Below, piece by piece: positions 22,641 to 35,285 of a stretch of DNA of 64,000 bases (positions are counted from its first letter, which is position 1; the number at the start of each line of letters is the position of its first letter). The translations under genes and the position numbers were made by a program. The notes below the pieces were generated by a model, which was given only the letters and a program-made list of their open reading frames with translations, had not been told where the DNA came from and made no database searches. The DNA is from Aporrectodea caliginosa (Eukaryota > Annelida > Clitellata > Crassiclitellata > Lumbricidae), in the NCBI GenBank assembly GCA_020284085.1, contig JACEVL010000521.1:940187-1004186 (forward strand), in the 5' to 3' direction.

Positions 22641-22766
22641 CGACGTTGTGTCATACAAAAAGATGAGTGGAGTCGCCCTCCTCCTTTATCAGGGCTTGGG
22701 ATTGGCAGCACCAGTGAATGGCCAAAGTCCGTTGACTTTGACCTTACCATATATATTGGCAGGTGT
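22641..22766 (+). repeat. A-element, 3' part
   Basis: Continues the A-element split by the piggyBac element: GTCGCCCTCCTCCTTTATCA then GGGATTGGCA, followed by the fabric segment GTTGACTTTGACCTTACC. Confidence 0.8.
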
Positions 22767-23815
22767 TAGGCAAAAAAAATGGTGTGTTTCCGGTAACAGA
22801 GTTAAAAAAAACTGGGTAGGTAGGTAGGAAAATTATTTTATTTTGTTAAAATAATTTTATGTAGTGATTTCCGAAAATTAAGCCACTGCCCATTTATGCA
22901 CAGCGGTACATGCTGAACCAAAGTATGTATTTTCTATGCGAGTATTAAAAATGCCTATTTGCAGAATGTACCTACAAACTGCTGTAGAAAGCAATCTTAT
23001 TTATTTCATTTTTGTTGACATCGTTTTTCTTGCAAGGTGAAATGGAAGGGGCAGGTGTTGCTAACTGTTGCTAAGGAAGGCGGTTGCTAAAGGGGCCAAG
23101 TCTGACTTTGAAACTGGTTGCTAATTGAGGCTGACACAGAGGCTGCATGCTTCAAAGCTTGGTTGTTAAGAAGGCTGGTTGCTATGAAAGTAGAATGCTA
23201 CGGAGGTTGTTAAGTAGGCTGATTGCTAAGGAGGCTTTACTTTTATAATGGCACGTACGATAAAAGGCATTTCTGATACAATGAATATGGGGGTCAGATT
23301 TGTGAAATAACCCTGTCAAATTACCGTGAGAAAATCCACCACTTTCGGGTCTATTCCCTTCCTCTTCCAAACTCCACACTTTAGCCCTTTTATTGCTGTA
23401 ATTTACGGCACCATTATTTCCATTGAAAGACCGCTAGTCGCCCTCCTCCTTTATCAGGCTTGGGACTGGCACTGTCAGAAAGCGAACAGTGGCGGAGTTT
23501 CATTATTAGCGATTGGATTGGATCCACAGTTCAACGGCAGCTTATGACAACATAGGCCGTTGCCGCCGACAAAGATTATTTTCTTGCATATTACAGATCC
23601 GAACGTCTCTGCTTCAGTGAATGCACCTATAATGTCGCGATTCTGCATCTCCGGCATGCAAAAACTTAATGTATGTGACGTAAAAAAATTTTTTTAATTT
23701 TCCGTAAAATTTTTTTTTTAAATTTTCCGTAAAAAAAATTTTGTTTACAAAATTTTCCGAGTCGCGGCAAAAAAGTGAGTCGGTCGCGTTACCGGAAACA
23801 CACCATTATTTTGTT
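22767..23815. mobile_element. Unclassified TIR element carrying a composite G+A unit
   Basis: A 20 bp stretch AATGGTGTGTTTCCGGTAAC at 22778-22797 is perfectly inverted at 23788-23807, and similarity extends outward with small indels as TTAGGC(C)AAAA. Inside are degenerate GTTGCTAAGGAGGCT-type repeats (23050-23240), a composite A-element plus G-module on the minus side (23425-23600), and runs of TTTTCCGTAAAA (23665-23740). No transposase is visible. The GTTTCCGGTAAC end is reminiscent of ISL2EU-type transposons, but I cannot confirm this and did not find a clear target-site duplication. Confidence 0.6.
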
Positions 23816-24650
23816 TTGGCCTAATGTACAATATAACGGTGAGAACTGTTCATGATAATTACGCACCTCTTTTAAGTGTAATTTTTGCCGTATAAATAGG
23901 TGCAGACGGCAAATCTCGATGTTTTCTGCCATGATTGTGAGACCATGATCGGTTAGGCTGTATCTATGCAATCAGAACGGTGAAACTGCACAGTTATAAT
24001 TTTAGAGCTGTAATATGCCAAAACTAATCTTTGTCGGCGGCAACGGCCAATGTTGTCATAAGCTGCCGTTAAACTGTGGATCCAATCCATCCATCTCGAT
24101 GTGTTCTTCTATGATTCTGGGGCCATTATTGGTTAGGCTGTATTTTATTCCATAAGAACGGTGAAACTGCACAGTAATAATTTCTGTCGACGTCAAAGGT
24201 CTTTGTTGACATACGATGTCGATAAACTGTGGATCCATTGGTCATAATTTTTACTTTGGTCGCAGTTTAAATTGTATGAAAAAAATATTTCTAATCGATG
24301 TAAACGAGATTTGGTGCCAGGCATACGATGTCGTCAAACTGACGGGTACAATTTATTAGTCCGTTTAACTACCGCTGCTGACCTATTATGGGGTTCGTGC
24401 CAGTCCAAAGCCTGGAATAGCATTACAACGACGCTAACCATTTGTGACATGAAACAGCACTTTCCTTAGACCCTTTTATTAATTTTGTCTTTTAAGACAC
24501 CTCTTTTAAGAACATTCGTTTGACTATAAGTTGGTCGGTCTGTCGGTTATTGATTACCTCTCCAAATGTTGGTCCTTAAATAATTATTCTATAATATTAT
24601 GGTTTCATTTATGAATAAGAGTAAGACTTAACTACTAAATTGCATAATAC
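23816..24650. repeat. Background repeat block with inverted landmarks
   Basis: No gene seen. CGGTGAGAACTGTTCATGAT and CACCTCTTTTAAGTGTAA (23840-23880) are the complement of the landmark at 57120. A G-module lies at 24010-24090. GGTTAGGCTGTAT-containing segments at 23950 and 24130 repeat each other. Confidence 0.6.
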
Positions 24651-25075
24651 GACAGTACTCTCTATAGTAGTATTTATAATCGGTAGTTTTTCTATATGTT
24701 CGACATAATATTCTGCCATCCAGCCGCAGCAGCACAGACAATAACCCCCGTTCCGATACACCAGGATTGGAAAACACTGAATTAACAGAAATTATTTCGA
24801 ACAGTACCGTTATCACTGTTCGAGTGACATAATAAACATGTTTATTATAATCAACTTATTTTAAAAAAAGCTCTTTTATTATCATATGCAGTAACAAGAG
24901 TTGAACGACTTCTTAAAATAAGTTGATGGCAGAATATGTCGAATATAAAATATATGTTTTAGAAAACTACCGATCATCTCTACTAGGGCTATATATAGGG
25001 CTACATGGCTATTTTGGATAACTAGAGCAGTGTAGAAATAGTCGCAACCCTGCGCTCGAATACGTTTATCGTCAT
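24651..25075. repeat. Inverted repeat of a 55627-type module
   Basis: Read on the minus strand, 24782 to 24650 runs CAGTGTTTTCCAATCCTGGT to GGATGGCAGAATATTATG and AAAAACTACCGAT. The + strand from 24926 has GATGGCAGAATATGTCGAAT and AAAACTACCGATC. Inside, ATCAACTTATTTTAA (24850-24864) is exactly inverted at 24913-24927. A direct copy of the same module is at 55627-55830. The CAGTGTTT end resembles hAT termini, but no duplication is visible. Confidence 0.6.
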
Positions 25076-26480
25076 AAAAATACAGAACTAAATAACTTTA
25101 TAAGTCTCACGTTTTCTTTACGTTGCACATCTCATCTTCCCCTCAAATTTGTTTTCATTGTGTCCGATACATATCTTCACCACATCCCTTCCTGTCAAAA
25201 AAATTGAGGAGGGTGATGCTAGTCACCTTTGTTATGACTGTGTCGCTAAACTGTAACCAGCTTTTGCTAGACAGTAACAGTCTCCAACCTGAAAAATTGA
25301 GGTAGACACCAATCATCCTTTTGTTACGACAGTCACTGTGGCGCTAAACAGAAACCACACAGATTGCTATATATAATGATTTCAATCGTTATTGTTCTTT
25401 ATAAGATAGGATCGAACTCAATGGCTGAAGCAGCCAAAAGATGTCGCTAATACATTATAATTATACTGCAAATAGTTTTACGATATACGAATCATAACAA
25501 TGTAACTGTTTCTGTCCCATGTCCAAGAATCTGTGCGAAATCAGGAGCTACATGTACGTTGACTTGTTCAGACACCATTAAATAGATTCTGACCGATGCT
25601 ATTCACCGTGAATAATGTCATCGAGACCCAGCGAGAATAACACCTTCCACCCCTGAGAATGGCATACGCTGATTTGAAGGCCGCCTTTAAATAGGACACT
25701 TAATAATAATAATAATAATATAAATTATATATACATATATATAATATATTTACCCAGTTTGTAACGTAACGCTCTACGTAAACGTCCTTCTCTAGACGTC
25801 CTTACAAGTTTTGTGTAACTCTATATTATACGTGAAGAAATCTGAACTGGACGCATTGAGAATTACCCAGTTAAACAGTGGATGCTATCAATAAAATTCA
25901 GATCTGTTTAGACACCTTTAACTAGCTGTAAAACTATTATATATAAATAATTATATATATTTATCCAATAGCTTATTAATAATGATGAGATCAGATACAG
26001 ATCATCATATTATGAGAAAAGGTCAAATCAACGGTACACACTACGTGCTCAACGCTGCCACTGCTCGTAGTGCCAGTCCCAAACCTGAAAAGGAGGAAGA
26101 CTAAGTGAACGGCCTTAAATGTCAAAAGACGTCTTTTAACACGGGGAAATACTACTATTGGCTCTGACATCGATCATAAGAATAAATAAATAATAATAAA
26201 TTATAACCTTGATACCCACGTTTTAAATATCCCATTCCTGGGATAGTCTTCGAACCTGTTTTCGATGTTCGTGACTGTTCAACTAAGCCTTGGTTTAAAG
26301 TAGCCTATTAATGTTCGTTAAAGTGTTTGCGGGTGTGCGTGTGCGTGTGTCTGTGTGTGTGTGTGCGTGTCAGTGTGTGTGAGTGCGTGTGCATATTTTC
26401 GTGTTAGATATAGACATACGCGATTTCAGCGGTTTTTTTAATATCTAGCTTTCATGTATAAACTCCTTATACCGTACAAC
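25076..26480 (+). repeat. Background repeat block with (GT)n
   Basis: No gene seen. Colinear with 540-1620 and 38830-39640: TTCACCACATCCCTTCCTGT, two minus A-elements (25185, 25275), CCATGTCCAAGAATCTGTGC, GAATAACACCTTCCAC, TTACCCAGTTAAACAGTGGATG and a GACACCTTTAA module. A GTGTGC-type repeat lies at 26318-26394. ATTCAACTAAGCCTTGG-like sequence near 26277 recurs near 53838. Confidence 0.75.
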
Positions 26481-26489
26481 GGTACAGGA

Positions 26490-26870
26490 TCTTGCTGATG
26501 GTTTCCAAAACTCAGCAACGACGTTCTCCCAAGTATCTTTGTGATTTGATGCGCAATCCCACCTCTGCAGTTTCTCTTCGACCTATTCGTTCTCTAGACC
26601 GTCTTCATCTCTTTGTCCTTCGGGCAAGGACTGCAGCTGTGGCTCAACGTCGTGTCTACGCTAGTGTGGATGCTTCGTCTTGGAATGACCTTCTCCTCTT
26701 TATATTACACTCAAATATTTTGGCTATGTCTCTCATTCATCTGCATGAAGACTTGTTTTATTTCCTCAGGGTTGTCTCGCTTACAGCGCCTCTGACTAGC
26801 TTAGAGATATACTGTAAAAGGCGTTTTATAAATTTCAAATGTAACACAATACAGTACAACATATAGAATT
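26490..26870 (+). pseudogene. CR1/L2-like LINE C-terminal fragment
   Basis: The + frame 26492-26866 reads SPKYLCDLMRNPTSAVSLRP, then SLDRLHLFVLRARTAAVAQR and SSWNDLLL. Y-L-x-x-L-x-x-x-P and the R-T-A-x-A-Q-R ... WN-x-L pattern is the conserved tail of CR1/L2-type and Jockey-type LINE ORF2 proteins, shared with 38405-38797 and 41344-41700 in this window. It ends in GGCGTTTTATAAATTTCAA, a typical 3' end with ACAAT-like repeats. No catalytic core is present. Confidence 0.75.
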
Positions 26871-27567
26871 TTGGCCTACATATTACGAGTGAGAAATAAA
26901 TGTGAACTACATCTTATAATTATATCAACACATTTTAAATTATTTGAAATGAAAACAGGTGATCTCGCTGCATAAGTGAACACCTTAATTTAAAAAGTTG
27001 TCAAGCTATATATAGCTACGAGTATCGCACCCATTAATCCTTTCCCTCTGCATGGCGCCTGCAACGTTTTTAACCGTTAGATTAGCAACATAAAAATATA
27101 AACGATGCTGTGCCATAACGAAAATGATAAACGTCGCCATCCTTCGTTGTCCAGGGTTTGGACTTGCACCACCCGATAGCAACAATTAAATTAATTTCGA
27201 CGATTATAGTAGCAGTTTCAAGTATTTAACGACATCTGGTGCTGCCAGAGCCGTTATCCTCTACCTCACCTTATCCAGGTTCATCCAATTTTTTTAATTT
27301 TTTTCCGACAAAGGTTGTTGACGTCGGTAGAAATTATATTGGCACAATACAGTTTTTCTTGTCTGATGGTTTGTTATTTGCTGTTTAACGACGCTGTGTC
27401 ATAACAAAGATAAATCGCGTCGCCCTCCTCTTTAATCCCGGCTTCGGACCGGTACCACCAGTGGTGTGCCAGATGCCTTGACATTGACCTCACCCTATAA
27501 TAATTATATTAGCTTGGTGCTGTTGAAGCAGGTGATGGCCGAAAGATGTCGTTAAACTTTCAATACT
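26871..27567 (+). repeat. Background repeat block
   Basis: No gene seen. 26875-27250 matches 14860-15250. Plus A-elements at 27095 and 27370. Confidence 0.7.
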
Positions 27568-28198
27568 GCGAATAATGCTACGATCCAGGGTAAAGCACAT
27601 GAAGGTTCATGCGAATAATGCTACGATCCAGGGTAAAGCACATGAAGATCCTAGGTGTCACTTTGTCAGAACAATTCAACTTCGACACGCATGTTAACAA
27701 CATTGTCATTAAGGCTAGACAGGCAATGTATGCCCTCCGCGTTCTAAGAGCACACGGGTTAAAGGGCCAATCTCTGTGCGATGTAACAAATGCTACCACA
27801 GTGTCGCGGATGCTCTATGCGGCCCCGGCGTGGTGGGGCTTTGTGGGGGTAGAGGGACGCACTCGTCTTCAGGCAATTATACGGCGACTGGTCCGGTCTC
27901 GTTATCTACCGGAATCCTACCAAAGTTTCGAGCAACTTTGCAGAAAAGCAGACTCTAACCTCTTTTCTACCATCATCAGCAACCCTGCACATGTATTACA
28001 TCAACTACTGCCTCCCGTGAAAACTGTTTCATACTCGCTACGCCCCAGAACCCACAATAGAATAATACCTAAGGCAAACTCTCTATCTCGTAAAACATTT
28101 GTCACACGGATGCTTTATACTTAATTTTTATATATTTGATGATCTTTGTACACCAAAATGCGGTTAGCAGTTGGTTTTTCAATAAAGAATATACTTAC
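27568..28198 (+). pseudogene. LINE reverse-transcriptase C-terminal fragment, 171 codons
   Basis: The frame 27609-28122 is open for 171 codons. It reads MKILGVTLSEQFNFDTHVNN, ALRVLRAHGLKGQSLCDVTN, SRMLYAAPAWWGF, then RLQAIIRRLVRSRYLPES and ends RKTFVTRMLYT. LG-V-x-x and the A-x-RVLR-x-HG ... MLYA-x-PAWWGF pattern belong to the connection/thumb region after the reverse transcriptase core of Jockey/CR1-group LINEs. The 3' UTR ends CAATAAAGAATATACTTACT. The sequence GCGAATAATGCTACGATC (fabric, also at 20244) plus CAGGGTAAAGCACATGAAG is duplicated directly at 27568-27604 and 27611-27647, marking an irregular 5' junction. The open frame is a 3' remnant only. Confidence 0.85.
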
Positions 28199-28878
28199 TT
28201 TACATTTTTTAAATTGTCGTCAACGACCTTTATTGTCATAAGACGACTTTAAGCTTTGGAATAATTATAATTTAAAGGTGTCTGAACATCAGCATTATAA
28301 TATACATCATTAGGTTAGCTTTGTAACTGTTTAAAGCGCTGCGATGTAACAAAGGTATTTAGCGTCGCCCTCTTCTTTTTTCCATGTCTAAGACTAGCAC
28401 TACCAAAAGTACAGGCAGCGGCGAAGTTAAAACCACAATGGCCAGATTATTACTAGTATCCGGTCGCATTAGTCGTTAGCATTAAAACTCTACATAGCCA
28501 CCTTTAGACAGTTTAAAGCAATTTTACATAGGTCAAAATGACCAACTTCATAAATCTTAACTCCGTCACTGCACGTCCGGCCTTTGTGCCAGGCAGTCCC
28601 AGCCCCAAGCCAGGATAAAGAAGGAGGGCGACGCTAATAACCTCCGGTATCACACAGTTCGTTAAACTGAAACTACTACTACTACTTATAAACTTTCAGT
28701 TGGTAAGTATTTCGAATAAAGTTATGATGTTAAGATTTATGTTTTTCTGGACGCTATAGTATATAATAATAATGCATTTCTACAACGACTAAGTTGTGCA
28801 ACTGTCCGAAATGTGGTTTATATAGCGTCGAGGAAAACATATTTACAGGTGTCTTAACATCTTCCTGTATAATTGCTA
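28199..28878. repeat. Background repeat block
   Basis: No gene seen. GTCGTCAACGACC module (28217), plus A-element (28315), minus A-element ending in tandem ACT (28565-28690). Confidence 0.7.
28565..28690 (-). mobile_element. A-element with (ACT)n tail
   Basis: CTCCGTCACTGCACGTCC through CCAAGCCAGGATAAAGAAGG to CGTTAAACTGAAACTACTAC. The trinucleotide tail directly follows a fixed GTTAAACTGAAA. Other copies with the same join lie at 19190-19300 (plus), 29030-29150, 40530-40655, 43935-44050 and 63735-63855. A constant body plus a simple-repeat tail is how SINE-like retroposons end. Confidence 0.6.
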
Positions 28879-28965
28879 GGTAAGTAAGTAAGTAAGTGTG
28901 TTCTTTATTAAACGCTGGCAAACGCACGGCGCTATACATACAAAGTTATACAAAGTTATCAAATA
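28879..28965 (-). mobile_element. LINE 3' end, minus strand, (ACTT)n tail
   Basis: GTAAGTAAGTAAGTAAGTGT, then GTTCTTTATTAAACGC and GCACGGCGCTATACATACAA: the inverse of the tail at 54541-54605. Only UTR remains. Confidence 0.7.
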
Positions 28966-30520
28966 GTAGCGAAAAAGTTAGTAAATAGTAAACTAAAAAA
29001 AACACAATATGGTTTTAGGTAGCCTATAGTCAACTCCGCCACTGCTCGTACTCTGGCTGTGCCAGTCCCAAGCCTAAATACAGGAGGAGGGTGACGCTAA
29101 TAATTCTTGTTATTACACAGTGTCGTTAAATTGAAACTACTACTACTTATCTATATCTTACGCAAAATATAATTGTTTAATTTGCGTAAGATAGGCCTAT
29201 CACTTATTGGAGTACATCATAGATGTTATTAACTGTATTACTTTATGCCGTTAAACAATGAATATTAATGACATTGTAAAGTTCTGTTTTAAATGGTGTC
29301 TTTCGCATGCTCTGAATTCGTTTTCACTGCAGTGCACATAAAAATGTATGGGCTCAAATTTTTGCAAACAGCCTTTGATGTCATACGACGACGATAAACT
29401 TTGAAATAATACCAGTTCGTTCAAAAATGAAAACGACGTTTTTACGGAATATGTTAACGGTCCCGGCAGCCACAAGATGTCGGTAAAACACAGGATACTA
29501 TTAAAATGCAACGATTTGCTTAGACACCCTTAAAAAGCTTTAAATCGACGCTATATTTTTAAAATTTGCTCAATTCTTATGTCAGCTATCAGTCTTGGTA
29601 GTAATTATATGAAGTAGGGTTGACTTTAACGGCCGTGACAGCCATGACATCTCGTCTAATACTGAATACAAACAGAGCTATCTATATCGTTATAAACGGG
29701 TCTGTCATTATTCACTGTGTAAGGACATTTGGTGGCTGCCAGGACCCTCACATTGACCGCTTCTGACGCAAAGAAATCCTCATCTATACGCCATTGGAGA
29801 CCAACATGAAGAGATTCTACCAGGTTGACCATATTATAATCTTAGGCATTAGAGGTCGTTGGCATCGATGGGAAAATTCGTCCGTATAGTTCTCAGTTAC
29901 ATGGCTAAGAATCGTATTCTGTACACATTAAACAAGAACATAATTATTCTAGTTGCATGCAGGTTTTGACTACAGTAATAACTGGAGAAGTGCAGAAGAA
30001 AATGCACTAATTAATATGCTTCAAGTGCTCTAGCACACAAAAGTGATTTTCAAATGACTATCTATCTAACTGACCTAACTAAGCTCGTTTTGAGACAGAC
30101 TGAGAATGTTTCCTTAACAGGACTATAATAATCCAACATCTTGCTTGTATGGGCTGTAATTATTTTGTGACCAATAGGTATTTTTCGGTTCAATTCTGTT
30201 TAGTTTGGACACCTTTAAAAAGGCTCCAATCTGCGCTACAAATAAGTCCAACGCCTTTCGCCAATAATTTGGTAGTTACAGTTTAACGATACTGTGTGAT
30301 AGGAAACATCATTAGCGTTACCCTCCTCCTTCATCCAGGCTTGGGACTGGCAGAGTACGATCAGTGGAGAATGTCAGGTATCGGAGACTAATTGCCATAC
30401 AAGACATGAATATAAAATACAGGTATTTCACATTTACCAAAATAAAGATGTAACGAAAAGAAAATAGATTTGTAAATAAAATACAGCCCGTAAAAACAAA
30501 GTTTTTTACTATATCCATCT
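28966..30520. repeat. Background repeat block
   Basis: No gene seen. A minus A-element with ACT tail (29030-29150), AAACAATGAATATTAATGAC (29255), CCAGGTTGACCATATTATAA (29820, degenerate landmark) and a plus A-element (30275). Confidence 0.65.
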
Positions 30521-30828
30521 ACTATCCTATAATGCGTCTTACGAAGCAGTTACCTCTACAAATATATAGTCCGCGTACATTTAACGACTGCGGCCAATCA
30601 CAACGCTGGCCAATCACAACGCTCCGTATCGGAAAAGGGGATTCCCCGATTCGAAAAGTTTAGTCCCCGATTCTATAAGCTAGCCTTTTTGGGGGGAGCT
30701 GAAATTTTGATAGAATGAAGTGTGTGCGAGGGCGAGTCTATATGCCAAGTTTCACGACGATTGAATGATTGTAAGTGATCGAACTAGTCGTCGCAAGATT
30801 TGACTTTTTAGCCTGTGGCTCAATCAAT

Positions 30829-30896
<68 letters not shown>

Positions 30897-30897
30897 A
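30829..30897 (+). repeat. (CAAG)n microsatellite
   Basis: About 17 tandem CAAG units. Confidence 0.95.
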
Positions 30898-31121
30898 TTC
30901 CCGCAAGTTAAAGTAGATGGATAAAAAGGCAGAGCCTTTGGGATATAGAGAAAAAACAAAAGCCAATTGGTCAAATGATTTTTGTTATATTATAGATATT
31001 ATTCTTTATATTACCAAAGTTCACCCTAACTCCCTGCCTAACATCACCATCTCAGCAACCTGCCAGACACTAAATCAATCACGAGATAAACAAACGAATC
31101 TGATGAACAAGAGTTGGGTAC

Positions 31122-31365
31122 TTGTCGGTTAATTCACCCCATTTCATTTTTCTCGTCTACCTTGTCGGTTAATTCACCCCATTTCATTTTCTCGTCTACC
31201 TTGTCGGTTAATTCACCCCATTTCATTTTCTCGTCTACCTTGTCGGTTAATTCACCCCATTTCATTTTCTCGTCTACCTTGTCGGTTAATTCACCCCATT
31301 TCATTTTCTCGTCTACCTTGTCGGTTAATTCACCCCATTTCATTCTTGCGTCTACCTTGCCTGTT
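31122..31365 (+). repeat. 39 bp minisatellite, six units
   Basis: Units starting TTGTCGGTTAATTCACCCC begin at 31122, 31162, 31201, 31240, 31279 and 31318; the first is 40 bp, the rest 39 bp and nearly identical, with a degenerate part unit after them. Because 39 is a multiple of three, frames on both strands stay open and give 13-residue peptide repeats; I regard these as artefacts. Confidence 0.97.
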
Positions 31366-31480
31366 CATGCACCGGAATAAATTTTTACGCGTTTCTTTCC
31401 TTTAAAGCACAGTCCTAGTGCTGACGTCATATCCGTACAAGTCCATCCATTTTGTAACTATTTCATAAGACGCATTATGT

Positions 31481-32960
31481 CGTAGCCTTTATCTGTCAAG
31501 TACCGAGAGTTGTTTTTAAAATGAACTGAACTATATCAATGAACTTTTACAACGTCAACGGTCTTTGTAGCTATAAGATGCCGTAAAACAATGGATTAAT
31601 ACTACTTAGTAAGTCTGTCTACCTTAAGCAAACGTAAGTTCCTGACAACCGCAAGATGTCGTTAACAACTATAAAGCTATTATTACTAACTAGATGTTTA
31701 CCCGTCCTAAGACGGTTAAGTTTAGCGTGCTCGTGCGGGCCACCTCAGCGCTCCCCGCTTTTCTCCACTTCCCTTTCCTTTGCTCTACTTTTCCCCTCCA
31801 GTTCCACTCCCCCACCCATTTCTCCGGCCTTCTCCCCTTCCCGTTTCATAACCTCTCATTCCTGTTTTCCATCCCATCCTTTACCAAATATTCTACCCTC
31901 CCCACCCTTCTCTACCCCTCCCATCATACTGCCCTTCCTTTTTCCTCTTAATCACCTTCATTCCTTCTCCACTCACACTCCAACTGCACCTTCCTACCCC
32001 TCTAGCCATTCCCTTCCACCTCCCACTTCCCCTTTCGTCCCTCCCTCCCCTCCTCCTCTCCTCATTCCCTCCAACTCCCACTCACTCTTCCGGCCCTCAT
32101 CTCTCCCTCCTACGACCAACCATCCGACGGGCCTCCGTCCATGAACGCCTGTATAATAGCTATGCTCCGCCCGTTGTTGAGAAATATATTGTGTTGCTAT
32201 AACAACGTTTTCCTTGTGTGACGTCACAATATTAAACAGAAGGCCATACCCATCCCCATATAGAAATGTCGAAGGACCCACACGTCATAATCTCGCGTTG
32301 CCATGACAACGTATTGTCTCTGGAGAAAACGGCATAACATGCAAACGGCGTAACATCACGCACAGACATAGTCACCCAGGCGCAGAGATTTCTGTGCGTT
32401 TATATTATTAATAAAAATAATGGAAGCGCCAGTTATAAACACCTTTTAGCGCTTTGTCTCCGCGCTATATTACATATAATCAATTCTTCGCATTAATTCG
32501 ATCACAATGTGTCGATCTCAATATTCCTTTCTTAAGCAGCCACAAGATTTCGTTAGAAACTATATAAAACGTAGTACAATTGCCATTTATAAACACCTTT
32601 ACAACTCTTACTCTCCGCGCTATATATATATAATCAGTCTTTGGGTTCAATCGATCAAGTTGTACAGTCATTTCGCAAGCAGCAACAAGATGTCGTTAGA
32701 AACTAAATAATATTACTATAAAATTATGTTTAATCAACTGCCAGTTATAAACACCTTTTAAACGCTTACATTGAAGCTATATATAGGCCTAATCAAACTT
32801 CGCATTCAGTCATCCGACATTGTATCTTGCTATGGAAAACAGTTACTATGTGCTGTAATAATTATGACAAATAATATTATTGTTGTCGACGGCAACGGTT
32901 ATTGATACCATAAGCTGTCTCTAATCTGAGGATCCATCGCACGCAGTCCATGAGTGTTTT
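31481..32960. repeat. Background fabric with a 370 bp pyrimidine-rich tract
   Basis: No gene seen. 31740-32110 is strongly C+T-rich (CCCTTCC, CTCCC), giving Pro/Ser-rich frames that look artefactual. 32140-32400 has CCGTTGTTGAGAAATATA and paired TTGCTATAACAACG / TTGCCATGACAACG segments, possibly a retroposon 3' region. 32430-32860 holds three related segments with AGTTATAAACACCTTTTA (32433, 32584, 32744). Confidence 0.6.
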
Positions 32961-33080
32961 TATTGCATTGTATCTGAACATTTATGAAGCATCCTGTCGC
33001 AGGATGGACTATTCAGAGGCGCTCTCAGTGTAGAAGTCCCGAGGAAAGAGAAACATCTCCAAATCAACGAACAGAAGTTA
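32960..33080 (-). mobile_element. LINE 3' end fragment, minus strand
   Basis: ATTGCATTGTATCTGAACAT, then GACTATTCAGAGGCGCTCTC and AGTGTAGAAGTCCCGAGGAA: the same 3' UTR as the LINE at 41325-43040. Confidence 0.65.
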
Positions 33081-33084
33081 TCGT

Positions 33085-33350
33085 AGATGTACTAGATGAC
33101 ATTATCCCCTTCATGAGGAGTACGAGAAGGGTGTCCGCTTTCACCAATACTCTTTAAAATCTACATTAAGGAATTAATAGGAGAGGCGATGCTGACGACA
33201 CCCAACTCTACGTAAAGCTCTATGGAAGAAACATTGGAAACATCTAAAACAAAATCGCAGCATGTAGCCTACCCGTGATATTGAATCCTGGTGTGCTTCC
33301 ATGCGTTTGCAACTAAATAATCGTGTCGTATTGTATTGTATTGTATTGTA
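33085..33350 (+). pseudogene. Reverse transcriptase remnant with GCPLSP and ADDTQLY motifs
   Basis: One + frame gives GVREGCPLSPILFKIYIKEL near 33115-33175; after a one-base shift another gives DADDTQLYVKLYGRN near 33187-33235, then DIESWCASMRLQLNN near 33275-33325. G-V-x-x-GCPLSP-x-LF and (Y)ADDTQLY are the fourth and fifth conserved motifs of reverse transcriptases, the latter carrying two catalytic aspartates; Tyr is replaced by Asp before ADD. W-x-x-x-x-x-L-x-LN follows as expected in CR1/L2-like enzymes. At least two frameshifts and a stop make it inactive. Confidence 0.75.
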
Positions 33351-33660
33351 TCGTAGCATTATTCGCAGTATTGTGAGTTTAGCGATGTCTTACAACTGGA
33401 AGGGCCGTTCACGTCAACTAAATCAATTCATGAAACTCTCCATTATAGTTTTAAAGCTCGGCATTTTCTGAAGCAAGTAACGATTGGTAACAGATCTAGT
33501 GCAAACGTTTAAACGTTTAAACAATGGACTTTGAAGAAATTGTGCTATTTCTACTGAACGAGAGACCAAAGACCAAGACCGCATTTGTTCGATCTCGAGA
33601 GTTGTCTGACCAAGGCCGCGGTCTCGAGACCACATCACTGATTCATTGATTATTATTTGC

Positions 33661-35285
<1,625 letters not shown>

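Larger units (their letters stand above)
30521..31480. mobile_element. Candidate TIR element with (CAAG)n and a 39 bp minisatellite
   Basis: ATAATGCGTCTTACGAAGCA near 30530 is matched inverted near 31470 (GTAACTATTTCATAAGACGC): 21 of 25 bases agree over ATAATGCGTCTTA...AGTTAC. Between are two CCAATCACAACGCT repeats (30594, 30609), a (CAAG)n run and the minisatellite. No transposase and no clear target-site duplication were found, so the boundaries are tentative. Confidence 0.45.

Noticed and set aside
31114..31380. Peptide repeats on both strands
   Set aside because: The 39 bp minisatellite has a period divisible by three, so open frames are expected by chance.
31656..32144. 162-codon Pro/Ser-rich frame
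   Set aside because: A pyrimidine-rich tract gives such a frame without selection; no domain, no homologous open copy in the window.
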